Shown here: in pieces, positions 53,989 through 63,775 of the stretch
Layout: every line of letters begins with the position of its first letter
Position numbering within the stretch: position 1 is the first letter of the stretch
Notes under the pieces: generated by a model
The model's database searches: none
Seen by the model: only the letters and a program-made list of their open reading frames with translations
What the model was told of the DNA's origin: nothing
Position numbers and translations under genes: made by a program
Assembly (NCBI RefSeq): GCF_015207285.1
Contig: NZ_JADEXD010000001.1
Coordinates: 62,001-126,000, forward strand
Direction of reading: 5' to 3'
Source of the DNA: Tychonema sp. LEGE 07203
GTDB taxonomy: Bacteria > Cyanobacteriota > Cyanobacteriia > Cyanobacteriales > Microcoleaceae
DNA: 64,000 nt

Positions 53989-55998
53989 ATGACTAACAAA
54001 AGAAATGGATTAACCGAAAATCCAATTAAGGCCACTCCTGATAATAGTACCACTACAGCCAATATGAATCATACAACTGCATCAAGTGAATATACCCCTA
54101 ATAATGATGACGATAACATCAATTACCCTATTTCCCCTTCTCCAAACCCTTCCCCTTCTGACGATGATATTGATGAAAACTTCATTGCTAATTTCGACCC
54201 CACTGCACCCCTAACACTTGAAACTCAATATCAACTCGCTCAAGATGAGGAAAGACCACTGCCCCCGCCTGTTTCCGAAAGAGGCGTTCCTAGAGCAGTG
54301 ACAATGCTGCTGTTGACTGGTGGAATACTATTGCTAGGACTGCTGATTTGGCAATTTATCAAGCCTAAATCACCTCGCCAACCTATCGCACAATCAACAC
54401 CAAAAGAAAGCTCTTCTGGCACCATTAAAGATGAAAAACCGGAGTTGCTGGCTAAATTAGCTTACCAAGACCAACAAAAACTGTTAGCCGAAAAACCGCA
54501 AAAAACCGCAAAACCCAAAACAGAACCGTCGCCCAAACCGTCAAGAACCCCACGAACTCCGCGAACTCCGCGTCTAGTCGCTACCCGGAGCGCTGCACCG
54601 CCACCTACTCCTCTACGCGAACCCCTACCCGTACCCCGAACAGTAGTGCGGACGGTAACAGTACCCGCACCCATACCTCAAAGAGTACCCTCAAGAACAC
54701 CCGCACCAGCCCCCATACCCAAACCGTTAATACCCCCACCTTTAATTCCAACTCCAACAGAAGAAAAAATCGACCCGTTTGAGCGGTGGAACCAACTCGC
54801 CCAACTCGGACAAATTAGGGGAAATTTTGACCCTAACCGAATAGCGAATGCCGTGAGTGCAACACCAAGCACTCCAGCCACAACAAGTGCTACCGCCGCC
54901 GCTCTGACAAAGCCAGCTCCAACAACTGAATTCCTAACAGTCAATATCGGCAACCAAAAGTCGCAACCCTCATACGTTTCTTTCGAGCAAATCCCAGAAA
55001 AACTATATAGCCACCCAAATAACGCCAGCGGGGAAAGGCTACACCCGGAGTTTCCTTATGGAGAGGACAGCCTCGAAACCACCGACAACTCCCAAAACTC
55101 CACTAACCAATTAACTCCGAATGCCCTTTCCCCCCAAATAAGTTCCGATTCTACCGATAACCCAATCGAGACAGAGGCTCGACTGAGCGCTCGTCCAACG
55201 TCCTTGCCCGCCGATACAGAATTTCAAACCCTTTCCCCAGAAGCTGCTCCAGAGGCTTCTGCCTTAACAAACTCCCCAACCCTAGAACAAGTAAACTCCC
55301 CAGGGGCAAAAGGCATTCTCAACCGCACGCCCCAAACAGCTCAGGTTCCCCTTGGAACCACAGTCAACGGCGTAGTTTCGGTTCCCCTGTTGTGGGATGA
55401 AGGCTCAGGCAAACAGCTTTACGACAAATTTGCCGTCACCCTCACAGCCGACTTCACGGCAACTGACGGCTCTATTGCTTTTCGGAAGGGCACGGTTGTC
55501 ATTGCCAAAGCCAGCACCGTCAGCAAGACCAATCGCATGGTACAAGCTACTGCTGTGGCGCTCGTCTACTCTGATAGAAACGGTCAGATTAAACAGCAGC
55601 CCATTCCAGAAGGCGCAATTTTGATTGCAGGAGAGGGCTCTGGGCCGCTGATTGCTTCAGGCTACTTCGACCCAGGTTCAGATATTGCCGGACAGGATAT
55701 CCTCACCGCAGTGCTGTCGGGAGTTGGACGAGTCGGTCAAGTGTTCGCAGAGCCTAAAGTCAGAAGCTCTAGCAGTATTAGCGGTAGGTTTGGGAGCAGT
55801 ACAACCACCGTTGAAAGTCGAGACCCGCAAATTTGGTCAGCCGTCCTCGATGGCTTCTTCAGCCCCCTAGCAAAACGGATGGAAAGCCGCTCAGATAGAG
55901 CAACTGAAGAACTTTTAAACCGCCCTAATGTAGCTGTGGTTAATAAAGGAACCCCGGTTTCTATTACTGTTAACAGCTTTCTCAACATTTACCGATAA
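53989..55998 (+). CDS. VirB10/TrbI-like protein
   Basis: VirB10 spans the cell envelope and forms part of the outer channel. The 669-aa protein (from the ATG at 53989; the open frame begins at 53926) has an unstructured cytoplasmic head, one membrane helix (VTMLLLTGGILLLGLLIWQF, about residues 104-123), and a long Pro/Arg/Thr-rich periplasmic linker. The C-terminal VirB10 domain runs from about 455 (LGTTVNGVVSVPLLW), includes FRKGTVVIAKAST and AGQDILTAVLSGVG, and ends ITVNSFLNIYR. The proline linker is longer than in Agrobacterium VirB10, as often in cyanobacterial T4SS. Confidence 0.85.
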   Translation: MTNKRNGLTENPIKATPDNSTTTANMNHTTASSEYTPNNDDDNINYPISPSPNPSPSDDDIDENFIANFDPTAPLTLETQYQLAQDEERPLPPPVSERGVPRAVTMLLLTGGILLLGLLIWQFIKPKSPRQPIAQSTPKESSSGTIKDEKPELLAKLAYQDQQKLLAEKPQKTAKPKTEPSPKPSRTPRTPRTPRLVATRSAAPPPTPLREPLPVPRTVVRTVTVPAPIPQRVPSRTPAPAPIPKPLIPPPLIPTPTEEKIDPFERWNQLAQLGQIRGNFDPNRIANAVSATPSTPATTSATAAALTKPAPTTEFLTVNIGNQKSQPSYVSFEQIPEKLYSHPNNASGERLHPEFPYGEDSLETTDNSQNSTNQLTPNALSPQISSDSTDNPIETEARLSARPTSLPADTEFQTLSPEAAPEASALTNSPTLEQVNSPGAKGILNRTPQTAQVPLGTTVNGVVSVPLLWDEGSGKQLYDKFAVTLTADFTATDGSIAFRKGTVVIAKASTVSKTNRMVQATAVALVYSDRNGQIKQQPIPEGAILIAGEGSGPLIASGYFDPGSDIAGQDILTAVLSGVGRVGQVFAEPKVRSSSSISGRFGSSTTTVESRDPQIWSAVLDGFFSPLAKRMESRSDRATEELLNRPNVAVVNKGTPVSITVNSFLNIYR

Positions 55999-56107
55999 CC
56001 AAACCGTTGGTAAACGGTTAAGTCGCCCCAACGCGACTGCGGCGATTAGTAAAGGAAATCCCCGTTTCTACTGTCAACAATTTTCTCAACATCAACGAAT
56101 AACTGCC
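55999..56107 (+). repeat. Degenerate duplicate of the virB10 3' end
   Basis: After the virB10 stop, 56050-56103 repeats its last ~50 bases: the words AAAGGAA-CCC, CGG/CGTTTCTA, TGTCAACA and TTTCTCAACAT recur in order. In frame it reads KEIPVSTVNNFLNINE, matching the KGTPVSITVNSFLNIYR ending. It is a partial tandem duplication left out of the gene. Confidence 0.75.
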
Positions 56108-56911
56108 ATGACGAATCGCATCCAATCCCCAAGAATGCTTTCCCTCGGAGGGCTTTTGTTCACAGCAGTGTTCGCTACTGCAAGCTACCCCGACTGTGCT
56201 TTTGCTCAATCAAGAGCAACAGGCTATCAAACTGTGGGTCGAGACATTGCCGTCAATAGTGCGATCGATATTTTAGTCTATCCCGGTCGCGCGAGTGCGA
56301 TCGACTTCAGCTCAACCGATGAAGCTGTCGCCTACGTTTTAATTGCCGACCCCTCAAAAATAGTTTTCAGCACCGACGCACAGTTGGCAAGCGGCCAAGC
56401 CAAAACTGTTTTCTTGCGTCCCATTCAAGCGCTCAATTTTCCGGGAGCTACCACAGCTACCATCACTAACCTTTCAATCAAAACTGTAGATTCAAAAGGG
56501 AAACAGCGACTTTACAACTTCAACATCGTTCCTACCAACAAAGAACCAGAACACTTAGGAATTCGCATCGCTCCCGTCACCCCAAGAATGGAGCCGACTG
56601 TGAACGTTCATAGAGGTCGCGCCCCCGCAGCATCAGATGTTGAAAAAGGATTGCTGATTGCCATTCAAAAAGGCTACACAGCAGCCAGCGACCCAGTAGT
56701 CTACAGCGTGCGACAATTTTTAGCTCTGGTAAGAAATCAGAATCTATCGGCGGCAGATGCTGCTGCACGAGCCGGAGTAGACTTGTCTGTGATTGTCGAG
56801 CTGAGCCGCATTGCACGAGAAGAATTCAACTACCCTGGAACAAGATTTCAACAGCGACAACCGCCAACAGCCCGAACTACTCGGCTTCTTAAAAGTCGCT
56901 CTGCTTTTTGA
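56108..56911 (+). CDS. Exported VirB9/TraK-like T4SS component
   Basis: The 267-aa protein has a signal peptide (LSLGGLLFTAVFATASYPDCAFA). A beta-rich domain follows (VNSAIDILVYPGRASAIDFS, VLIADPSKIVFSTDAQLASG, KTVFLRPIQALNFPGA), then a helical C-terminus with two repeats (LIAIQKGYTAASDPV, LVRNQNLSAADAAAR). This is the build of VirB9/TraK outer-membrane-complex proteins. Placed after VirB10, it would form the outer ring with it. The N-terminal beta domain is the best evidence; the assignment is moderate. Confidence 0.7.
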   Translation: MTNRIQSPRMLSLGGLLFTAVFATASYPDCAFAQSRATGYQTVGRDIAVNSAIDILVYPGRASAIDFSSTDEAVAYVLIADPSKIVFSTDAQLASGQAKTVFLRPIQALNFPGATTATITNLSIKTVDSKGKQRLYNFNIVPTNKEPEHLGIRIAPVTPRMEPTVNVHRGRAPAASDVEKGLLIAIQKGYTAASDPVVYSVRQFLALVRNQNLSAADAAARAGVDLSVIVELSRIAREEFNYPGTRFQQRQPPTARTTRLLKSRSAF

Positions 56912-57375
56912 TTGGAGCCGGAGCTGCGGGAATAGGTAACGGGAATGGGGAATGGGGAATGGGGAATGGGGAGTAGGGAATGGGGAGTGGGAGAGAATTG
57001 ACTGACTGTCTCCTAACTTCCTATTACCCATCCGATTATCGAAAAGTTGAGATGCGAATCCTCTCCTCCATACTGCCCGCGCTGAGTCAGGCGGGAGCCT
57101 GTGTCGCTAACCGCTTGCTCTGAGAACTTATAGCTTTTGACTGATTCAGGTTGGTTTGAAGCTGCGCTATAAATAGCGATTAGTCAAAAAGCATAACAAA
57201 AGCGAGCGGGAATGGTAAGGGAAAATAGCAGAATTCTTCTACTTCCTGCTCAACGCGAAGCTTTGATTATGAGTTGTGAATTGACCTTTCAAATATTTGT
57301 TTGTGGAACAATTCGGCAGTAATACTTTCTCGGAAGAACGTTTTTTTCCTCATTCTCCACTCCTTTTTTCAACCA
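56912..57375. other. Intergenic region with GGGGAAT tandem repeat
   Basis: At 56938-56992 a run of GGGGAATG-type heptamers (about seven copies, some GGGGAGTG) forms a simple repeat. No gene follows until the sensor kinase. A TTG-start extension of the kinase frame begins at 57301 but is not used. Confidence 0.6.
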
Positions 57376-59856
57376 ATGTTCAGCCCAAAAAGCTCAGTTC
57401 AAAAAAAGTCTGCCCTCCCGCTGCGCGTTGTGCTTACAGTCCCCAACGCTCTCCTAATTTCAACCTTACTAGCTCTAACGGGATGGCTTTCTTTTCAAAC
57501 AGGGCGGCAGACAATGAATGACTTAGTTGCACAGCTATTGGGAGAAGCAACGAGCCGCATCTGGGACCGCCTTGACAGCTACTTAAAAGAAGGGGTTGGG
57601 GTTGGGAAAGGAGAAGGGACTTATAAGAAAATGCAAACTGGTTCGGTGAACCAACTTCCCCCAAGTCAAACAGCCGGAGTCACAATCAAACCAAATGGGA
57701 AAAGAAATGGGTCAGACTCTCCAAAGACAATATTCCGTCAACAAAAAACAAATCCTGCTTTTCCCACCCCAACCTCAACATTCAACTTGCACGATTTCCT
57801 CATTAGCCCTAACTGTCAAGCCTTTATCTTAGACCGTTCGGGACGTTTAGTGGCTCGGAACGAGGTAACTGAACCAAAACCGTCTATTTCTGTTGACGGA
57901 CTGCAGCGAGAAAGCGCCCAAGCTCTGCAACAAAAAGTAATCCAGCTTTCAACAGAGTATTTGCTTAAACATTATGGCAGCCTCGCTGCTATTAACAGCA
58001 GCCAAAATCTTAACTTTACTGCCAGCAACTCACTATACTTGCTGCAAGTCAGATCTTTTAAAAACTCGAATGGCTTAAATTGGCTGATTGTGGCAGTTGT
58101 ACCCGAAACCGACTTCACCCAAAAAGTTCAGGCCAACACCCGCAACACTATTTTGCTCGTGCTACTGGCTTTGGTTCTTTCTATCTGCCTTTTGCTGTCC
58201 ATTTCCCTAAGAATAGAACAGCGGCTGCTGCGGTTAATTTCGGCAACAGAGGCGATAGCTGGTGGCGACTTCGACTCAACAGTTTTAGGTAGCGGTATTG
58301 CCGAACTCGAAGCCCTAGCCTGTGCTTTCGAGCGCATGAATTGCCAGTTAAAAGCATCTCGCCAGCGGTTAGAAGAATATTCTGGCGATTTAAAGCGGCA
58401 AGTTGCACAGAAAACAAAGGAACTAAAACAAGCTAAAATTGCAGCCGAAAGTGCCAATCGCGCTAAAAGTACCTTTCTGGCCAATATGAGCCACGAATTG
58501 AGAACGCCTCTGAATGCGATTATCGGCTTTGCCCACCTCCTTGTGAACTCTAAAAAAACTGCACCGGAACAGCAGTCGAGTTTAGATATTATCAATCGCA
58601 GTGGCGAGCATTTGTTGAAACTAATCAACGATATTTTGTCGCTGTCCAAAATTGAAGCAGGTCAAATCACCCTCGAAGAAACTGCTGTTGACTTGTACAG
58701 TTTGCTCTCGGACATAGAACGGATGTTCCAACTCAAAGCTCAGTCGTCGGGATTGCAACTTGTTTTTGAACTCCGGAAAGATGTACCGCAATACGTCCGA
58801 ACTGATGAAAGCAAGCTGCGCCAAGTTTTGATTAATCTGTTGGGTAATGCTGTTAAATTTACTGAGGCGGGTAGGGTGAAGCTGACTGTAAAATGCCTTC
58901 AGTCTATGGCTAAAAAACCTTTACCCAAATTCTTTCTCCAATTCTCTGTGAAGGATACAGGCCCAGGCATTGCGCCTGATGAGGTTAGCCGTTTGTTTAA
59001 GCCGTTCGTGCAAGCTTCTGCTGGCAGAAAATCGCAAACGGGAACGGGTTTGGGATTGCCAATCAGTAACTCTTTTGTGAAGCTGATGGGTGGTGAAATT
59101 AAGGTCAAAAGTTCTGTGGGGAAAGGAACGGTTTTTAGTTTTTACGTTAAAGTCAGTCATGCAACTAAGAGCGAAATTTATGACAGATTGCCGCAAAAAC
59201 GAGTGAAGGGGTTGGCACCCAACCAACAAATATATCGCATTCTGGTAGCGGATGATGAGTCGGCAAATCGGTTGTTGCTAACTCAGATATTGAAGTCGGC
59301 TGGCTTTCTGGTGTGGTTCGCGGATAACGGAATTAAGGCTGTTAAATTGTGGCGAAAGTACAAACCGCATTTAATTTGGATGGATTTGAGGATGCCTGTT
59401 CTAGACGGCTTTCAAGCTGCTCAAAAAATTCGAGCACGACCGAACGGTTCTAACACTAAGATTATTGCTTTGAGCGCTAATGCTTTTGTTAAAACCCAGG
59501 AACTCGCCATGTCGAACGGCTTTGATGATTTTGTTGCCAAACCGTTCCGAGAGGCAGTAATTTTTGAGAAGATGGCGCTTCATTTGGGTGTTCGCTATAT
59601 CTATGAAGAGGAGTCGCCCAGGAAGTCCGAACAGGATGAGCCTGTTATGCAACTGACTCCTGAGTCGCTATCTGTGTTGCCGAGGGAGTCGATTGAGAAG
59701 CTTTATAAAGCAGCCGCTTGTGGAGACGAGCAAGCCGTAAGGCTATTGATTGAGCGAATTCCGCTGTCGCAGAAGTCTCTTGCTGCGGCTTTGACTAAAT
59801 TAGTTGACAATATGAGCTTAGATATTATCAGCGATTTAACTCAACACTACCTTTGA
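57376..59856 (+). CDS. Hybrid sensor histidine kinase/response regulator
   Basis: Two-component signalling protein of 826 aa from the ATG at 57376 (the frame is open from a TTG at 57301). It has a first membrane helix ([20 protein letters not shown]), a ~200-residue extracytoplasmic sensor, a second membrane helix near 255-280 ([20 protein letters not shown]) and a HAMP segment. Then come HisKA with [16 protein letters not shown] (phospho-acceptor His), HATPase_c with [12 protein letters not shown] and GTGLGLPIS, and a receiver domain with the DDE acidic patch and [11 protein letters not shown]. The signal is unknown. It is encoded between the T4SS and partition genes and might regulate transfer, but no cognate output regulator is adjacent. 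Confidence 0.93.
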   Translation: MFSPKSSVQKKSALPLRVVLTVPNALLISTLLALTGWLSFQTGRQTMNDLVAQLLGEATSRIWDRLDSYLKEGVGVGKGEGTYKKMQTGSVNQLPPSQTAGVTIKPNGKRNGSDSPKTIFRQQKTNPAFPTPTSTFNLHDFLISPNCQAFILDRSGRLVARNEVTEPKPSISVDGLQRESAQALQQKVIQLSTEYLLKHYGSLAAINSSQNLNFTASNSLYLLQVRSFKNSNGLNWLIVAVVPETDFTQKVQANTRNTILLVLLALVLSICLLLSISLRIEQRLLRLISATEAIAGGDFDSTVLGSGIAELEALACAFERMNCQLKASRQRLEEYSGDLKRQVAQKTKELKQAKIAAESANRAKSTFLANMSHELRTPLNAIIGFAHLLVNSKKTAPEQQSSLDIINRSGEHLLKLINDILSLSKIEAGQITLEETAVDLYSLLSDIERMFQLKAQSSGLQLVFELRKDVPQYVRTDESKLRQVLINLLGNAVKFTEAGRVKLTVKCLQSMAKKPLPKFFLQFSVKDTGPGIAPDEVSRLFKPFVQASAGRKSQTGTGLGLPISNSFVKLMGGEIKVKSSVGKGTVFSFYVKVSHATKSEIYDRLPQKRVKGLAPNQQIYRILVADDESANRLLLTQILKSAGFLVWFADNGIKAVKLWRKYKPHLIWMDLRMPVLDGFQAAQKIRARPNGSNTKIIALSANAFVKTQELAMSNGFDDFVAKPFREAVIFEKMALHLGVRYIYEEESPRKSEQDEPVMQLTPESLSVLPRESIEKLYKAAACGDEQAVRLLIERIPLSQKSLAAALTKLVDNMSLDIISDLTQHYL

Positions 59857-59909
59857 ACGAACCCCACCCAAATCCAAGATTATGAGTAGGGACTGCGCTG
59901 AACATCTCT

Positions 59910-59956
59910 AGTTCAATGATAACTGCGATAGTTCAATGATAACTGCGATCGCAGTT
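59910..59956. promoter_or_regulatory. Direct repeat and HIP1 palindrome before the second parA
   Basis: The 20-base word AGTTCAATGATAACTGCGAT occurs twice in tandem (59910-59929, 59930-59949). The second copy runs into the perfect palindrome AACTGCGATCGCAGTT (59941-59956). It is about 108 bp before the parA start. A ParB-binding site or promoter operator is a reasonable guess. Confidence 0.55.
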
Positions 59957-60063
59957 AGTTATCAGACGCGGTTCTCAAAGTTCTTTCAAGGATTAGTTTA
60001 CAATAAGCCGCAGTCCACTAATATTGTTTAATCAACACGTTGAGTGAGCGTGCTTAAAAATAG

Positions 60064-60819
60064 ATGAGCAAAATTATTGCGCTGTTCAACCAGTCAGGCG
60101 GTGTCTCCAAAACCAGTTTGACAATGAATTTAGGCTACCATTTGGCGAAGCGTTCGCAAAAAGTCTTGTTAGTAGATATGGACCCCCAAGCCTCGCTTAC
60201 CGCCTTCATGGGCTTGGAGCCATCTGAGTTACAGGAGACTGTCTACGAGTCTATTATGAACGGTTCTGACGCGGCGCTCCGCAAAAACCTTCACAACATG
60301 GACTTGCTCCCTTCTAATATTAATTTGAGCGGAGCAGAGCTGGAACTGGTGGTGGCTGACATGAGAGATAGTCGGCTAAAAGAAGTCATTGACCCCCTTA
60401 GCTCGCACTATGACTTCATATTGATAGACTGCCCTCCCTCGCTAGGCATCCTATCCTATATCAGCCTAGTTGCCTCCACTCACGTCTTAATTCCGATTCA
60501 GACTGAATATAAGGCTCTCAAGGGAACCGAATTGCTGTTGCAAACCATTGCTCGCGTCAGAAAACGCGCTAATCGGAAATTGCAGATTGCTGGAGTGATT
60601 CCGACGCTGTACGATACCCGTACTGTACAGGCCTTTCAAAGTTTGCAGTCAATTACTACTTCTCTGGAGAAGATTGGTGCGATTTACCCTGCCGTGCCTC
60701 GGACTGTCGCTTTCGCCGATGCGTCACAGCAACACGTACCTCTGGCCGTGTACAATCCAAAACATCCAGCCGTCGCCGTACTCGATACTATTGCACAAGG
60801 ACTCTTAGCTCTGGCATGA
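60064..60819 (+). CDS. parA: ParA/Soj-family ATPase with altered Walker A
   Basis: The 251-aa protein matches ParA along its length: LLVDMDPQASLTAFMG, FILIDCPPSLGILSYISL, IPIQTEYKALKG, and the VPRTVAFADASQQHVP segment. The nucleotide loop reads S11-GGVSK16-TSL, so the phosphate-binding Lys16 is kept while the signature lysine at the start of the deviant Walker A motif is replaced by Ser11. That lysine normally reaches across the dimer. It may signal altered or weak ATPase activity. The ParB gene overlaps its stop codon by four bases (ATGA). Confidence 0.92.
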   Translation: MSKIIALFNQSGGVSKTSLTMNLGYHLAKRSQKVLLVDMDPQASLTAFMGLEPSELQETVYESIMNGSDAALRKNLHNMDLLPSNINLSGAELELVVADMRDSRLKEVIDPLSSHYDFILIDCPPSLGILSYISLVASTHVLIPIQTEYKALKGTELLLQTIARVRKRANRKLQIAGVIPTLYDTRTVQAFQSLQSITTSLEKIGAIYPAVPRTVAFADASQQHVPLAVYNPKHPAVAVLDTIAQGLLALA

Positions 60820-61757
60820 ATCAAAAGCGCGACAGTCAGCCTTATCAAATCAAAGGGGTTGAGGCTCTATTAGGAACCAGCGACAGCGAAGATGCCGCAT
60901 CCTCCCTTGTCTCAATACACAAAATTGTCTTGCCCCAGCAGCAGCCACGCCGCTATTTCGATCCGACAGCCATGCAAGAACTGGTGGAGTCAGTCAAGCA
61001 GCTAGGAATTCTGCAACCGCTCCTGGTACGCCCAATAGATGGCAACAAGTACGAATTGGTGGCTGGAGAACGGCGCTATCGAGCCGCTTCGTCGTTAGGT
61101 TTGACTGAGATTCCTGTTGTGATTCGGGAACTGACAGACACAGAGGCTCTCTCTATTGCACTGCTGGAGAACTTGCAGCGGGAAGATTTGAATGCGATTG
61201 AGGAAACTGAGGGAATTCTGCAATTGCTGGCAATGAAATTGAACTCTACCTCCTCGTCAGTTATTGCTTTGCTCGGAGCGGCCGCGCACCCGGAACGCGC
61301 CGGTGTGGATAACGTTATCCACAGCTCGGAGTGGGAAATAGTAAGCGATATATTTGCACTCGTCGGGAAGTACACTCCAGAAAGTTTCCGAACCAATCGC
61401 CTCCCGTTGCTGAACCTGCCAGATGATGTGATTGGAGCGCTGCGGAAAGGACAGATTGAGTATACTAAAGCCAGAGCGATCGCCCGAGTTAAGGATAGCT
61501 CAGAGCGCTCCCAATTGTTAGAAGAGGCGATCGCTCTCGACCTCTCCCTGACCCAAATCAAACAGCGCATTGCCGATTTAAAAGCGAAAAGTACAGGGGA
61601 GGCGACTGCACCAAATCACTCACTTAAAAGTCGCGTAGATACAGCTTTGCAGCGAGTGAAAAAGTCTAAGGTTTGGGATGACCCCAAAAAGCAAAAGAAA
61701 CTAGAGAAGCTGTTAGCTGAACTGGAAGCTTTGGTGGGTGAGGGATTGGAAAAATGA
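60816..61757 (+). CDS. parB: ParB/Spo0J-family partition protein
   Basis: ParB binds parS sites, slides as a CTP-dependent clamp and activates ParA. The 313-aa protein has LVSIHKIVLPQQQPRRYFDP, the CTP-binding motif ELVAGERRYRAA with ALLENLQREDLNAIEE, then an HTH region and a coiled, basic C-terminus (VDTALQRVKKSKVWDDPKKQ). Between the CTP motif and the HTH there is a ~60-residue insertion (SSSVIALLGAAAHPERAGVD) unlike ordinary ParB. It is translated with parA. The likely parS sites are in the palindromes before parA or downstream of parB. Confidence 0.9.
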   Translation: MNQKRDSQPYQIKGVEALLGTSDSEDAASSLVSIHKIVLPQQQPRRYFDPTAMQELVESVKQLGILQPLLVRPIDGNKYELVAGERRYRAASSLGLTEIPVVIRELTDTEALSIALLENLQREDLNAIEETEGILQLLAMKLNSTSSSVIALLGAAAHPERAGVDNVIHSSEWEIVSDIFALVGKYTPESFRTNRLPLLNLPDDVIGALRKGQIEYTKARAIARVKDSSERSQLLEEAIALDLSLTQIKQRIADLKAKSTGEATAPNHSLKSRVDTALQRVKKSKVWDDPKKQKKLEKLLAELEALVGEGLEK

Positions 61758-61813
61758 AGCTGATTTTAAAGTAAAACTACTTAAATTTACATTAATTTAA
61801 GCTGAGTGAACTA

Positions 61814-61853
61814 CCTACACTGTATCGGCAGGAGCAGTGTAGGCTTCTGTTTT
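61814..61853 (+). terminator. Rho-independent terminator after parB
   Basis: A 9-bp stem CCTACACTG/CAGTGTAGG (61814-61822 and 61835-61843) with a 12-nt loop, followed by CTTCTGTTTT. It ends the parA-parB operon about 56 nt after the stop. Confidence 0.75.
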
Positions 61854-61904
61854 AGAAAAACTTCAAATGTTCTCTGTCCTTATTCGGCTGTACCTCATAT
61901 CGGT

Positions 61905-62008
61905 TGAAAACAATTTCGGTTTTTCTCGCCTGAAAACAATTTCGGTTTTTCTCGCCTTAGATCCCGCCACTAATTCTGTATCCAGAATTAGTGGCGGGAT
62001 CTAAGGCG
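61905..62008. repeat. 26-bp direct repeats and a 26-bp perfect hairpin
   Basis: Two tandem 26-bp copies (61905-61930, 61931-61956), each beginning TGAAAACAATTTCGG and ending CTCGCC. They run into a perfect inverted repeat with 26-bp arms (61953-61978 and 61983-62008) and a 4-nt loop TATC. The hairpin is much longer than a terminator needs and has no T-run. It could be a cruciform-forming recombination, partition or replication site. Confidence 0.8.
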
Positions 62009-62042
62009 TAATAGTTAAAAATCCGGCTTTGGGAAAAAATCT

Positions 62043-63293
62043 GTGCGACCTAAAAATAACGACAAAAAGCTAGTCTCATTAGTATGGTTTCTAGTCTCCC
62101 TGTTCATCTCTTCGTTTCTGAGTGCAGTTGGATTATTTCTCAGCCTCTGGGTCATCGTACCAGCGGTCACACTGTCCCTGTTTCCTTTGGCAGTGGGAGC
62201 GCCAGAAATTAGCCCTTGGCTTGTAGGTATTAATGCCTCGCCCGAATGCTAACCATCTTCAGACGACAACAAGGCTGGCTCTGCAACACATCCCTGGTGT
62301 GTAGCCTGCTTGCCCTGATACTCAGCCTAATCCCCCTGCTACAGTTCCCAGCAGCCAATACACGGATCGCGGTCAAAGTCCAAGCAGTTTTGGGGGCAGA
62401 CTATTTGGCCACCGTTCCTCAAATTGAACAGGCACAACTACGCCCTCAACCGTTTATCCTAGCAGATGCCTTCCGGGGAATCCCCGTCCGGGAAGTTCGC
62501 ATTCCTGAAGGCGTTGTATTTGCTTTCCCCGGATCGAGTGAAACTGAAACTCAACCTTTACCGGCGGATGCAAATTGGTAGATATCCGGCGATCGTCATC
62601 CTCTAGAGAAGAGCTTGGCAAAGAGACAGTCCAAATAGTAATGAGGAATTTAGCCGCTACATGGCAGGGAGGGGCTATTGCGTAGTAGCAATAGATTACC
62701 ACCACGCTCCCCAGTATCGGTTTCGGGTTCAGTTGGAGGACGTAGAAGCTGCTCTGTCATATATCAAAACCCATGCCGATGAGTGGTTCATTGATATTGA
62801 CAGAATTGCTCTGATGGGAAGATCAGCCGGTGCCCGTTTAGCATCGCTTTATGCTTATCGTTCAACTACAGTTCCAGTTCGGGCAGTAGTGAATTATTAC
62901 GGACCAAATGACCTGCTCCGGGGATATTATGACCCACCTTTTCCCGACCCCGTAAACGTCCGAGCTATTCTGCGAGCCTTTCTGGGAGGAACCCCCGACC
63001 AATTAAGAGAGCTTTACTTTACCTTCAAACTTCTCCCATCAATTATGTTAGACCCAACCTTCCCCCTTCTCTACTGGTTTATGCAGGTCGCGACCATATA
63101 GTTGAGGCAAAGTTTGGACGCTCTCTACGAACAATTACAAGCCACTGGAAACCGTGCGGTAATGGTCGAAATTCCTTGGGCTGAACACGCCTTTGATGCG
63201 GTTTTTAATGGTGTGAGCAATCAACTGGCTTTGTATTACACAGAACGCTTTTTGGCTCCTGCTCTGAAGTCTTCTAATTACCAACCAAAATAA
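62043..63293 (+). pseudogene. Decayed alpha/beta hydrolase
   Basis: Pieces in different frames align to one cyanobacterial esterase-like hydrolase: a membrane segment (62043-62252 and 62246-62400), the core YMAGRGYCVVAIDYHHAPQY with the nucleophile GRSAGA (Ser; 62661-63101), and the final EIPWAEHAFDAVFNGV (the catalytic His; 63102-63293). The Asp part reads VYAGRDHIVEAKFG in another frame around 63075-63115. At least three frameshifts or deletions and a lost oxyanion segment (62580-62640) show that the gene is dead. It appears a chromosomal-type metabolic gene carried on this element. Confidence 0.82.
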
Positions 63294-63445
63294 AGAAAAA
63301 TCCTCAAAAACGAGCCTGACAACCCGCTCGACTTTAGTCCAGGGATCAAAGGCAGCAGGAGAGTTTAAATTATGGCTGCGTAAATTTTTAGCAGGGAGCT
63401 GATACGTAAATGAACACGTAACAGCCGTGAGCCTCCCAAAGCTTT

Positions 63446-63742
63446 ATGTCCCCAGCTTCAAGACGCAACAAGAGACGCCAACTTCTGGAACTGTACGGAA
63501 ATCACTGCTACTGGTGCAATAAGTCCATGCAGAAATCTGAAAGAACCATCGAACACTTACAGCCTAAAAGTCGAGGCGGGTCTAACGCACTCTCCAACCT
63601 GCGTTTAGCCTGCTTCAGTTGCAATAATTCCCGTGGTAACAGCCTCTTGCCTCCTCCCGGCAAGAATTTACGCACACAAAGAGCTCAACCACATGAGAAA
63701 ATAGCTTATGATTTTCGCACGATCGCGAATTTTCATAGCTAA
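63446..63742 (+). CDS. HNH endonuclease
   Basis: The 98-aa protein is a small HNH nuclease: CYWC near residue 21, the core TIEHLQPKSRGGSNALSNLR (active-site H in EHL and the N of NLR), and LACFSCNNSRGN with the second zinc-binding CxxC. The end is basic. HNH proteins of this size are homing or restriction-type nicking enzymes of mobile DNA. It stands alone after the dead hydrolase and just before the sigma-like gene. Confidence 0.88.
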   Translation: MSPASRRNKRRQLLELYGNHCYWCNKSMQKSERTIEHLQPKSRGGSNALSNLRLACFSCNNSRGNSLLPPPGKNLRTQRAQPHEKIAYDFRTIANFHS

Positions 63743-63775
63743 TAAACAAACTAACTTGCTCCTCAAAAAAGTCGC

